DNA of 64,000 nt from Hsuehochloa calcarea (GCA_036346395.1 CM070598.1:8167517-8231516); one strand, 5' to 3'; shown: positions 23,781 through 34,984, counted from the first letter of the stretch. Notes: a model not told the origin generated them from the letters alone. Program-made: numbers and translations.

Positions 23781-24660
23781 CTTCTAGGTTCTCTTTCTTG
23801 TTTAATGAAATGATTGAAATAGATGATTGAATGAATGAATAGATGCATATATGCTTCTAGGTTGTCTATCCTGTTGAATAAAATGATTGAATGGATATAT
23901 GCATACATGCTGTTGTTTGAATGTCATGATTGAATGGATATATGCACACATGTTGTTGTTGTCTGTTGACAGCGGTACTGTGACGCCAGTTCCCATGGTG
24001 TGACAAACTGGTACTGTCACGCCAGGAGCCCTAGCTCTGGCGTGACAAGACTTAGCACCAGAAGTGGGGACTAGGCTTGTAACTTCTGTGGAATTGCCCA
24101 TGCACTGACGTGGTTGCACGGTTAGGCCTCGCCAGTGCCCATGACGTGACAGACTAGTACTGTCGTGCCAGGGGCCTTGGCGTAACATGACTTAGCACCA
24201 GAAGCGGGGACCAAACTTGCAACGCCTCTGGAATTTCCACGCATTGGCATGGCGGCACAGTTAGGCCACGCCAGTGCCTATGGCGTGACAGGACCCACCC
24301 CCAGAAAAGACCGAAACACTCCCTCACCAGCTTTTTAGACCGACAAGACCACACTCTGCCGCGTCAGCTACTCACATGGAAATAGCCACACTCTGCCGTC
24401 AACTTTTCGGATCGACATGACAATACTCTACCTCGCCAGCTTTTCAGACCGAAAAGACCATACTCTGCCACGCAAAATTTTCAGATGGACATGACAACAC
24501 TCTACCTCGCTATCTTTTCAGACCAAAAAGATAACACACTTGGACTCAAACTGGTCAGATATAAATGACCACACTGTCCCATGCTTCATTTTCAGATGGA
24601 AGTAACAACACACTACGACACTATCTTTTCATAATTGAACACACTCCACGAATCAGTTTC
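23781..24660. repeat. Degenerate tandem repeats inside the MULE
   Basis: Three blocks are visible. 23800-23965 has variants of 'aatgattgaatggatatatgca'. 24040-24320 has two ~140-bp tandem units sharing 'cttagcaccagaag' (24051 and 24191) and containing many TGGCGTGACA/TGTCACGCC words. 24320-24650 has degenerate ~55-60 bp units around 'gaccacactctgcc' and 'cttttcagacc'. The GGCGTGAC word also occurs in both terminal inverted repeats of the element. Confidence 0.6.
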
Positions 24661-24662
24661 TT

Positions 24663-25385
24663 ATGTGTCCTCCCTCGATCATGAGCATTACACCCTACCC
24701 GCTTATGAAAAGAGGTGGAAGAGATCTGGAGGAAAATAGTACACATCTATACCCAACACTTCATCAAAGTTTGGTTCACACAACTGATTGGAAGGAGTTG
24801 TCGGACTCGTCCACGAACTTATACGCGAAGATTATGCGGAAGCGCAAATGGCTTGCCGAGAAGGCTAAACCCCACCCGGATAATTATATGAAGGATTTGC
24901 TGGTACCACTAGAGTTCCCACACATGCAATGTGTGTGCGAACTGTCGGCTAAGATCATCCAGTCCACACACCTGACGACGGCTCCGCTCTGGCGTACTAC
25001 ACGTGAGACCACCACCTCGTAAGCGTATCTTGCACACATAAAGATTTTTCACATCTTATGTTCTATTCCACAAATCCCTGAGTACACCCGTGTATAATGG
25101 CAACCGGAGATGCAATGCAACTTCTTCAAATGGGTCGACAGATCAGACATGTATGATAAGGCGTTCATCCAGTAGAAGTACATGTTGAACTATACGATGC
25201 GAGTCGAGACCTTCGAGCGCTAGACACCTTACGTAGCCAACCCAACTAAAAAGGCATCGGACGAGCCCAAGAAAGCATATGAGTACGACGGGGCCAAGCG
25301 GGCGGCGGACAAGGGGAAGACTCATGCAAGTGAGACTGTCGGCTGTACTAGCGCTCCCCGTTGCCCGAATGCACTCCGGGTCTAA
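24663..25385 (+). pseudogene. GRF-type zinc-finger protein fragment in the MULE
   Basis: The frame from 24663 gives 'KRKWLAEKAKPHPDNYMKDL' then 'LVPLEFPHMQCVCELSAKII'. This is the style of grass proteins in which a basic helix precedes a GRF zinc finger. A +1 shift near 24970 continues as 'HPDDGSALAYYTC'. After an intron-like gap, another frame near 25100 reads 'MQCNFFKWVDR', the diagnostic last Cys and FFKW of GRF fingers. The tail (~25150-25385) has two stops and ends at TAA about 25383. GRF fingers bind single-stranded nucleic acid in other proteins; the role of the grass family is not known to me. The piece is broken by shifts and stops. Confidence 0.6.
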
Positions 25386-25389
25386 GAGG

Positions 25390-26040
25390 TAAGTTATGTT
25401 CAATATGTATCATAATTATTAATTTAGCCTGACGTTGTGTTATCCTAACATCATTCAATCGTCCAATCAGTCTCACAGGATATGGCTGACTTTGAGACTA
25501 TCCGCCGCAGTCGTGGGCTACAAGGAGACAAGGGAAGGGAGCGATGGGCTGCCAAAACTCATTAGTTAGTTCCATGCCAAAACTTGTTCCAATCGACTTT
25601 ATTTTCATTCCAAAAAGGTGCATATGTATCGTAGGTGTATTTCATTTTGTTGACTCATGTATGATGACGTTCCTTATGCACGTAACCAAACCCTGCGCGC
25701 CGTGTAATTTGCAACTGGATTATAAAGTTTATTTCATTTCGCGATTGCGTTGTAAAGTCGACTTCAAATCTCGTTCTCTTTTGGTATTCAATTCTTGGCG
25801 TAGCAAGGTAGAGCACAACATAAAAATAAAGGTCCAAAAGGCGTGTTCTGAACAAAGTAGGCACTAAATGGTCTTCGACCCCTAAGTGATGAAGAGCACC
25901 ACCTATCATCGCAATAGGATGGATCAAAACTATTTCTCAAAATCAAATTGAATTGAGATGATGAGAAAGATAAGAAAACCGATAATGAGAATGAGATGAG
26001 AATTACTATGTGGGTAAAGGGGGCCTTGGTTGAGAAAAGA

Positions 26041-26078
<38 letters not shown>

Positions 26079-26571
26079 GATGGGACCCTTTACCTACATG
26101 CTATAATATAAGGACTAACAAAACTCTTACTCGGTCGATGTCAGAAAATCGCTGCCAACCATTTCCCGCTTCTACGCAAGGCGAAAATGCTACCGCTTAC
26201 GTAATTACGCTTCATTAACGGAATGTTGGACACGGAGGATAGCCGGTCCAAGGTGGAGTGTTGTGATGTCATGCCGCCTATTCATCCATCTCTTCATTAA
26301 AACTAAAACTAAGAACATCACAGGTTCTAACAAAGATCTACTGCCTAGGATTGTGCATTCAGTTAGCACCGTTCAATTCTTGCTTTCTCAAACCAGGTTT
26401 AAATTTTTTGAAACAGATGTCCATTGAAAATAAAATGCTAAGAACGATGTACATGGCCACATAAAACAGTGAATTTGTGTGTTAAAATTTCATCTTTCCC
26501 GCCAAATAGTCAACGCATCTTATGCAACAATCGTAAGATTTCTTCGTTTGGGAACACCTTAAAAAAATAGC
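25390..26571. other. MULE interior without recognised coding
   Basis: Only short, unconvincing frames are present. It includes a (GAT)n microsatellite at 26041-26078. Confidence 0.5.
26041..26078. repeat. (GAT)n microsatellite
   Basis: About twelve GAT/ATG triplets in a row. Confidence 0.95.
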
Positions 26572-26847
26572 CGACACTATCACACCACGCAAGTTAGCGT
26601 GACAAGGCAGGCTTGTCATGCCATAAGTGTGGGCGTGACAATGACCACGCGAACCCTCCACGCTGGCACGACGCGAGGACGAAGGCTTGCATGATAGGTT
26701 TGGACACGCCGAGGACATTGGCGTGACAACCTGTTTTGGCCACACCGCGCGTCATGGCTTGACCAAAGGGGTCAGATTTGAAAATAAAGTTAGCGATGGG
26801 TTAACTTTAAAATATTATTTAAAAAATATTAAATAATAAAAAGTACC
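26572..26847 (-). repeat. Right terminal inverted repeat of the 12.3-kb MULE
   Basis: Reverse complement of 14553-14826, with scattered substitutions and a few indels. It is followed by the target duplication TGCTAGCTCG at 26848-26857. Confidence 0.85.
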
Positions 26848-26857
26848 TGCTAGCTCG

Positions 26858-27138
26858 TACTCTAATCTTAATAAAATATCAGTTTGTAATATGTGCTCAT
26901 ACTATTGAATAAATAAACAAAGAATGTAGTGTAATCTTGGTGTGTTATGCTACTTTAGGTCATATGAACGGTGTAGTATGCTCGGGGTAAACTTAGAGCT
27001 CATTTTACAACGCCGATTCATCATGTTGGATAAATCAACAAAAATGTGGTTTGCTCGCGATGCGTTTGAGGATATCTTCAAATAAATGAATTACATTATC
27101 CTGCTACTTCATCCCTGATAAATGGCATACTTTTTATC
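26858..27138 (+). repeat. ~570-bp array unit continued between the two MULEs
   Basis: It aligns with 33.2-33.6 kb: 'gtgctcatactattgaataaa', 'aaacttagagctca', 'caaaaatgtggttt', 'ataaatggcatac'. It is interrupted at its right by the second MULE and resumes at 30897 with 'tatcctagaggtaataaatg'. Confidence 0.75.
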
Positions 27139-27265
27139 GATTTTTTAAATAATATTATTTTAAAAGGAAATTACAAAAATAAATATTCTATTTTTTTTTA
27201 CAAAAATAGGCTATTATCGTCATTTGGAATGGTGACAACATTTTGCCATTTCAAATGGCGACAGG

Positions 27266-27311
27266 ATTTGGATGGAGTGGCGACAGGATCCTATCGCCAC
27301 TCCATCCAAAT
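27266..27311. repeat. Near-perfect 46-bp palindrome in the left subterminal region of the second MULE
   Basis: Arms of 18 bp (27266-27283 and 27294-27311) are exact inverted complements. The 10-bp centre is itself palindromic apart from one pair. It contains the GGCGACAGG word in both orientations and could extrude as a hairpin. Confidence 0.85.
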
Positions 27312-27814
27312 GGCGACATGGCTCTGTCGCTAGTTGGCGATAGGGATCCCTAAAATTTTTAATATTAAAATTTAGAAAAACTATCATTTCAATTAGGGAT
27401 AGAGATCTCGCAAGTCCTTATCGTCATTCCAAATAGCGGCACAATATACCCTATGAAAGACCCCAAAATTCTAGAAATAACTCACTTTTATTCAAAAAAA
27501 AGAGAAAGAGGGGAGGGAAGGGAGAGGAGCGGAGAGCAGTAGATGAGAGGAGAGAAGCTAGCGAAGCGCTGCTTGTCCGGTCGTCCACCTTTCAGGTAAT
27601 TTTTTTAACCGAATAGATTATACAGTTTTAAACGTACGGTTACGTAGTGTAGTATGTTGTACATAATCCTTTTTAGTGGGTAGTTTAGTTTTAAATATAT
27701 GGTTAATTGTGACAATCTTGTTTACGGTGCAGTACGTCAAATATTTCAGACGCCACTAACTTCAAAGTTTACAACGGTAAGGGGACTATTCTTGAGGGTC
27801 TCGATGGGATTGAT

Positions 27815-30293
27815 TTGCTTTATTTTCAACCGGCAACTATGACCCTAACAAGACCAGAGCAGCGTACATGGGGTGATGTGATGCGATGGTTGTTCCACAT
27901 ATTCGATTTGGACCATGCTGTGTATGATCTGAGATTGAGTTTCCTTACCAACCGAGCACCACAGGACACATATTGGGAGTTAGTGCAGTTAAGGGGACAA
28001 GGTCATGGAAATCATATGTACACAGTGCAAGGGAGGAACGGTGGGATTTGGTCCTTCTAGCCCACTCACACACCAAGCTAACTCCTGCATCAGCGGCTGA
28101 ACAAGAAGGGGGTGCTGCTGGCGAAGATAAAGTCGGGGACTCCGACCATAGTGCGACACACACAATGGTCGGATGTCCAGAAGTTATTGATGCTGTCGAT
28201 GAAGACCCAGTGAAAGGTGCTCCTTCAGTCGGGCAAGCTAGTGGACTTACTGACGAGGGTGAGGAGCTGGAAGTCCTAGTCCAAAGGATGGATCTGGAAG
28301 ACCATGACTACATGGTATTATCAGAAGATGAAGGATCCGATGACTAGGATGTTGTGGTACAACAGGCGGTTCCATCCGATGGAACACATACTACTTCCAC
28401 AACCTCATCATTAACAAAGGCTCCCGTGTGCTGTGGGATTATGAGCAGAGCGAGGTCAGGCAAGGAGCTATGTGCAAATGCAATGGGGCTGTGCAGGAGG
28501 TGATCAAATTCTAGGCCTTATCGGTGCAGCTTACATTCGTAGTCGTCAAGTCTAATCCAAGATGCTATGACGTGAAATGTGATATCGTCGCTGAGTCAGT
28601 GTAGTCCCATAAGAACCTATGATCAGGCGTCATCACGAACATCATGTACGATGAGATCATGGATAATCTAGATTTTGAGCCACGGTCCATCATTCGGGCT
28701 ATTGAGGTAAGGTTATAATACACAATCAGTTATGCCAATGCGTGGAAGGCAAAACAGAAGAAATTGGAATCAAGGTTCGGTATGTTCGAGAGCTCTTACC
28801 ACAACATCTCCGGCCAACTCCGAGTCATACAAGATATGAATCTCGTCACTCATGTCGACGTTCAACATTCAATGCATCCGAAGTGAGGTAATAAGAGGGT
28901 ATAGAAATGAGCATTCTGCGCCTTTGATATGTGTATCAATGCATTTCGGCACTGCCGTCCTATCATGTGCGTGGATGGCACAATCCTGACTGGAAAGTAC
29001 AAGGATCAGGAACTGACTGCAATAGCGACAGACTTGAACAATCAAGTTCTTCCCGTGGCATTCGCATTCGTTGAAAGAGAGAATATGGATAGTTGGTTGT
29101 GGTTCATGAGGAATTTGAGGATTTCTATTGTATTGGGCCATTCTAATGTATGCATCATACATGATCGGCATACGGGCCTACTGAGTGCAATAACTCAGCT
29201 ACAACAAGGAGAGAACGAACCACTTCTATCGGTGGATCTGCAGAGCAGGTGGTGCATGAGGTACTTAGGTGCAATCTTTTACAAGCAGTTCTGCAACAAA
29301 GACTTGATAAACTTGTTCAAGCGGTTGTGCAACCAGAACCAGGAGCGAAAGTTTGATGCACTCTAGAAGATTCTAGATGAGCGGACCCGGACGCACAGAT
29401 GGGAGGCAACAAAAGGGAACTATAAGCACTGACCAGACCCCCGAAGCATTGCCACAACTATCCACAGATGGTCATAGTGTGGCGAGGAAGATGAGGGCAC
29501 AGGTGAAATATTTCTCGGACTGGATTGAGCACGAGCCTAAGGAGAAGTGTTCACTGCTACATGACAGGGGTGGTGCTCACTATGGTTTCATGACAACAAA
29601 TCTAGCCGAGGTGTACAATTGGGTCATGTGCGGCGCCAGGTGCCTCCCTTTGGTTGGTATTGTGGAGGTAATTCTCCGCGGTACTATAAATTACTTTGTT
29701 GACAGAAGCAACAACGCGTCGCTCACCATAGCAAATGACATAGTACTGTACTCTGCCATGATCACCATGTACATGGAGGAGGAGAGCAAGAAGGGTGGGA
29801 TGCACTGGGCTTTCAAGACGGGCACAAGAGAGCTTCATTTCGAGATACTGTGTAGGGATAAAAGACATCACATGACGAACTACGAGAGGATCACCCACAA
29901 ATACACACTACACCACGCTAGTTGTGTATGCACTTGCAACAAACTCTTCTTCTGCATATGCCCTACTCACATGTCATGGCCGCATGTTCGATGGTGGCGC
30001 AGCATCCCAGCCAGTACCTCTCTAATTATTTCAACAAGGAGGAGGTGATGCAAACCTGGAGTGCAGAGCTGTATGGTTGAGGCATGGTGGGCCATTTCAC
30101 CGGCCATCCGACTTGGGAGCAACTTATCTGGGCCGCGAACATTGATAGGTTGAAGGGAAAGGTTGACCGGTAACAGGTACATCGTATCAGGAACGATATG
30201 GATGAAGCAGAAGTCAGACATCGTATAAAGAAGTGTTCCATTTGCAGAGAGACTGGGCACACATTCAAGAAATGCCCTACAATAAATCCATAG
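27815..30293 (+). pseudogene. MULE transposase of the second element, decayed
   Basis: A long series of broken plus frames. 'DNLDFEPRSIIRAIE' near 28660 is typical MULE sequence upstream of the catalytic domain. 'CRPIMCVDGTILTGKYKDQE' (Asp) near 28955, 'FVERENMDSWLWFM' near 29070 and 'IIHDRHTGLL' (Asp) near 29155 form the catalytic core. A SWIM-like 'CVCTCNKLFFCIC' lies near 29925. A terminal zinc knuckle CSICRETGHTFKKC (C-x2-C-x4-H-x4-C) ends just before TAG at 30291. Stops (e.g. ~28346, 28513, 29364) and frameshifts (~29370, ~29970) inactivate it. All parts of a full transposase are represented, so decay is by point changes rather than large deletion. Confidence 0.85.
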
Positions 30294-30896
30294 GATGAAG
30301 GAGACATCGGCAGTCCAGACAGCGCTGCAGGGACTTCATCCGACCGCCCCACTCGAGGGGGTCGACCGGGCAGACATTGAGGTCGCAGCCACGGGAAAGG
30401 TTCGTCTTGTTGAAATATGTGATGCTCGCCGCTTTTGTAATATCATTTTGATTTGTCAAAAAAAACTCGGTGATGACGTTATGGTGAATGTTTTGTAATA
30501 CAAGTGTGATTTGTTGATAAAACATGTGATGACATTGCGATGAATGTTCTGTAATATCATTGTGATTTGTCAACAAAAAATGTGATGGCGTTGTGTTGAA
30601 TGTTTTCCAATATCATTATGATTTGTCCACAAAATATGAGGTCGAAAATAGACATAAAAAACAGAGTTCCTGTCGCCGGTTGAAATAGCGACAAGATCCT
30701 GTCGCCAGTTCAACTGGCGACAAGGACGTCCCTGCACTATTTTGGTCCCTGTCGCTAGTGCCTAGGCTACTGTCATCAATTGGAATGATGATAGGAATAT
30801 TTCGCCATTTCAAATGACGGCAGTAGCATAGTTTTGTAAAAAAATTGATTATTTATTTTTGTAATTTTCTTTTAAAATAATATTATTTAAAAAATC

Positions 30897-30944
30897 CCCC
30901 ACTATCCTAGAGGTAATAAATGGGTATATTATCATAATAAATGG
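30897..30944 (+). repeat. Short array segment between second MULE and next insertion
   Basis: 'tatcctagaggtaataaatg' matches 'tatccttgaggtaataaatg' in the unit near 33620. The sequence resumes at 32394. Confidence 0.7.
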
Positions 30945-32393
30945 AGGCAACAACATATCCACTAAGGTCCAAATGGGTGCACACGACACCTAGTTCAAAA
31001 ACTTTTGCTTGGTATAGCCCATGATGCATAGTGTGTGATTCCCCAACCAAACGCGAGTGACACTCCAAGAACCCAAGTCTTGAGCCTATCCAGGTAGCCA
31101 GCCAACCTCCCATAGTGCACGACACACACCAACGAGACACAAGCACGTGGGCCACTACCCAAGCTAAGAGTTGGCAGGTCCTAGCCCATAGCCTCCAAGC
31201 ATCCTAGCATGGAGCGAATCAGCAAAGTCGGCGCCTCCTCTCCATGGCCTTCTTTGCTTGGATGTGTCGCGCGAAGAGGGAAGAGAGATGACGCCATGAC
31301 CTATGTTACCTCTGCTGCTCCCTGCTCGACTGACTCCGCCTACCGCCTGGTGGTCGCCTCATCGCTCGTCAGCTCGCCCTCGTGCCCTCATTGGCAAGGG
31401 CACAATGGCACACAGCTGCACAAAGTGGCCTAAGACAACAACGCAAGGCACGAGTCATGAATCAATATTGGGTATTTTTTCTCCTCTAATTGTTTCATAG
31501 TTCTTCCTATTTCTATCAATCATATGGAATAAATTTGTGGGGAAGGGTTTTGATTTGATTATTCTTGGTTGATTTTTGTCAAATTGTAGGGTTATGGTTC
31601 CAATTTTAGTTGGCATTTGACAATTAAATTGTAGGCAAAGTTGTAACTTACAAGTGATCTAGCCATGTTGATAAGCTGATTCATCTGTGTGAATTGCGAT
31701 TGTTATTTGAGCAACACCAAGCTTTTGATTTGATCAGTTGAGACTTGAGAGACAAACAATGTAAGTAATGGAAAAATTTGTAAATTGCATGTCCTATAAA
31801 AAGCTTTACAAATTGCAATCTGCAATGATTGGATTATATATGAATGTAATGTACTATGTTTGTATATTTAATTTGAGTGTTTCTCTAATTCGCAAATAGC
31901 ATGATTAATGACAGCCTTATTTGTTGCGGAGAAATGCAACATGGAGAAAGTTACCAATGATGATGTGATAAGTCCCTTCCAGAACATGGAAAACCTTATA
32001 TTGGAATTATGAAATGTAATATATTTACCTTTCTTTGATCATTCTACCATTCTTTTACTTGAAATTTTTACCAAGTCATTTGTTCTCTGTTTGGTAGGCC
32101 ACTATAGTTGGATGTTGTATTTTACCGATGTCGACCATATTTTGTCTGTGGTTTTGTCCTTTACCCTTCGTTCCTTCACTTTGCTGCAATTAATAAATAC
32201 TATTAGTGAGTTCCTTTGTGTTGGTAAGCACTTTGATCGCTACTTCATTATCATTGTAAAATGTCATTGATTATGTCGAATTGCTTTGCTAAAATTTACA
32301 CACATTAGCATTTAGTCAATGTTACTTTATAATTATACATCGAGCAAAAATGTATGGTGACACCCGGTCAATTGCGTTATGTCTCCACCACTG
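30945..32393. mobile_element. Unclassified 1.45-kb insertion in the array
   Basis: This segment interrupts the repeat unit and is flanked by AATGG on both sides (30940-30944 and 32394-32398), compatible with a 5-bp target duplication. It has a GC-rich block at 31200-31440, then a long AT-rich intron-like stretch. No terminal inverted repeat, LTR or protein domain was recognised. It could be a non-autonomous element carrying a gene fragment. Confidence 0.45.
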
Positions 32394-32444
32394 AATGGAA
32401 GATAGCTTCTTATGAAATGGTAACCAACGCAGTCCGGTCTTGAT

Positions 32445-33200
32445 CAGTGTTGTAAAAACAGAATACGATTGTCGGACGGATAGGGTACCGTCAAACGATT
32501 AATCTGAATAGGATGATTAATCAGAATTATGCGGACAATTTTGCGTTCTCCCATATTTGATGATAAGACTAGTTTCAGAGATACTTGAAAACAATATATT
32601 GGCAATATTATCAAAGAAATTGTGCCACCCTCCGATTGTACATGATAACTTCATTACTAACTCAAAAGATAACAAGATTGATCAGTGTATTATTATAGTT
32701 CTACGCCTAAGTATGACTTGCAACGAGTTTAAATAATAGATTATAAGCATGTATTGTACATATATTATACTAACTTAACACACTGACGAGACGACGACCA
32801 AAAGAACTAAGTTTTAAATTTAAGTACACAAAATGACCCACAACCACGAGAGAATCAGTTACTCTGAAACATTGTTAACAGTCTAGTTTTGTGATGGTTA
32901 TATATGAACCAGTTACTCTAATCAAGTATTTTGTGTTTGAGTATATTAGGATTATAACTAGGCTGCTATTGGGCTAGTTGTAACAGGATGAATTCTAACT
33001 TGAGTAAATAGCTGAATTTGGTCAAATAAACGGATTGTGCGGGCGATTATACGGAAACAACTGACTAATCAGACAATGCAGCTAATTTGGTATTCACAAA
33101 TGTTAAATGAGCTCCGATTCATACATACGTGACGTTTTTCCTCACGACTCCGCATAAATGGACGATTAATCGGCTGTTCCGACCATTTTTTACAACACTA
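32445..33200. mobile_element. Non-autonomous hAT element
   Basis: The 756-bp block has terminal inverted repeats: left CAGTGTTGTAAAAA, right ending TTTTTTACAACACTA. It is flanked by a perfect 8-bp target duplication GTCTTGAT (32437-32444 and 33201-33208), the hAT signature. The sub-ends carry 'acgattaatc' words in both orientations (near 32494 and 33158). It has no coding capacity. Confidence 0.85.
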
Positions 33201-34984
33201 GTCTTGATAAAGCATCACTTCATAACATGGGCTCATACTATTGAATACATCAACAAATAATGTAGCTAGTCTTTGTGCGTTATGTTCTTGATACTTAGAG
33301 GATAGTTTCTTAATAAATGAGAGATTTGTTTGTGAAACGATAAACACCACATTTTACTATAGAATAATTCTATCGTGCTACTTCATATCATATGAATGAT
33401 GTAATATGCTCATGGCAAACTTAGAGCTCACTTAATTACTCTAGTTCATTTAGTTGGATCAACAAAAATGTGGTTTTTCGCGATGCATTTTGAGGTTATA
33501 TGATATTTGAATAAATGAGAGAGTCGTTCATGTTCAAGAACATGGTCTATTCTTGATAAATGAAAAAACCTGAATTACACCGCCTTGCTACTTCATTCCT
33601 GGTAAATGGCATACTCTGCTATCCTTGAGGTAATAAATGGGTTTATTACTTAATAAACGAGGGATAACTTCTTATGGGATCGTAACTAATGCAGTCACCA
33701 CTCTTGATAAATGAAAGAATCAAATCTTCGCGCTGGTTCATACTCTACTTTTGTTCGTACTTTACTCTTGATAAAGCATCACTTTGTAACATGGGCTCAT
33801 ACTATTGAATAAATCAACAAATAATGTGGTCTAGTCTTGGCGCATTATGCTCTTGATACATAGAGGATAATTATGTTCTTGATACATAGAGGATAATCTA
33901 TTAATAGATGAGAGAATTGTGTGTAAAACACTAAACAATGCATATTACTCTAGAAGAATTGTATCGTGCTACTTCATATCATATGAATGGCGTAATATGC
34001 TCCTGGTAAACTTAGAGATCACTTTATTACTCCGGTTCATCCAGTTGGATAAATCAACAAAAAACATAGTTTGCTCGCGATGCATTTGAGTATATATGGT
34101 ATTTGAATAAATGGGGGAATCATTCATGTTCATGAACATGGTCTATTGTTGATAAATGGGAAAACATGAATTACACTTCATCCTTGGTAAGTGGCATAGT
34201 ATGCTACCCTTGAGTGTATAAATGGGTATATTATCTTAATCAATGGGGGATAGCTTCTTATCAAATAGTAACTAATGCATTCTGCTCTTGATAAATGAAA
34301 GAATCATATCTTTGTGTTAGTTCATACTCTACTCTTCAATCTTGATAAAACATCACTTCATAACATGGGCTCATGCTATTGAATAAATCAACAAATAATG
34401 TAATCTAGTCTTGACGCGTTATGTTGTTGATACATAGGGGAATGTCTCCTAACAAATGAGAACATTGTTTGCGAAACACTAAACAACGCAGTTTACTATA
34501 GAAGAATTCTATCGTGCTACTTCATGTTAGATGAATGGCATAGTATGCTCATGGTAAACTTAGAGCTCAGTTGATTACTCCAGTTCATCTAGTTGAATAA
34601 ATCAATAAAAATCGTGGTTTGTTCATGATGCATTTGAGTGTATATGGTTTTTGAATAAATGAGAGAATAGTTCATGTTCATGAATATGGTCTATTCTTGA
34701 TAAATGGGAAAAAAACATGAATTACACTTCATCGGTCCCTGATAGGTGTCATGCTCTGATATCCTTGAGTGTATAAATGAGTATATTATCTCAATAAATG
34801 GGGAATAGCTTCTTATGAAATGGTAACTAATGCAATCAGCTCTTGGTAAATGTAAGAATCATATCTTCGTGTTAATACATATACTACTCCATTTTTGCAA
34901 GAAGTTCTTGTTCTACTCTTGATAAAGCATCACTTCGTAACATGAGCTCGTACTATTGAAAAAATGTACAAATAGTGTAGGAAA
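33201..34984 (+). repeat. Tandem array of a ~570-bp unit (about three full units)
   Basis: The landmark 'gctcatacta' or a close variant starts at about 33231, 33795, 34369 and 34946, giving periods of 564, 574 and 577 bp. Within each unit a shorter theme recurs: ATAAATG followed by purines (e.g. 'cttgataaatg', 'ttgaataaatg', 'cctggtaaatgg'), every ~50-100 bp. It has no coding capacity. Related segments lie at 14440-14552, 26858-27138, 30897-30944, 32394-32436 and, inverted, at 37930-38345. Confidence 0.85.

Larger units (their letters stand above)
14553..26847 (+). mobile_element. Composite 12.3-kb Mutator-like element (MULE) with nested insertions and gene fragments
   Basis: The element is bounded by ~275-bp terminal inverted repeats (14553-14826 and 26572-26847). 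It is flanked by a 10-bp direct repeat TGCTAGCTCG at 14543-14552 and 26848-26857, within the 8-11 bp typical of Mutator. Removing it rejoins a ~570-bp repeat unit whose intact copies lie at 33-35 kb, which independently supports both ends. It contains a GC-rich exon-like block, a PPR fragment, a decayed MURA-type transposase (18614-20455), a degenerate tandem block and a GRF zinc-finger fragment. Later insertions are a solo LTR (16449-18487) and a head-to-head LTR pair (20461-23780). Without these the element would be about 7 kb. The transposase has several stops, so the element is not autonomous. Confidence 0.85.
27139..30896 (+). mobile_element. Second Mutator-like element
   Basis: The ends GATTTTTTAAATAATATTAT (27139 onward) and its inverse at 30896 begin inverted repeats of roughly 100 bp that decay inward. 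Short words GGCGACAGG/CCTGTCGCC recur for another 150-250 bp on both sides. The interior carries one MULE transposase pseudogene in the same direction. The target duplication has diverged: both flanks end in TATC at the position where the intact array unit reads 'tctgctatc', so 9 bp is plausible but not perfect. Confidence 0.8.

Noticed and set aside
27130..30905. A clean 9-bp target duplication for the second MULE
   Set aside because: Flanks agree only in TATC; the comparison with intact array units makes a duplication plausible, but the bases do not match well enough to claim it.
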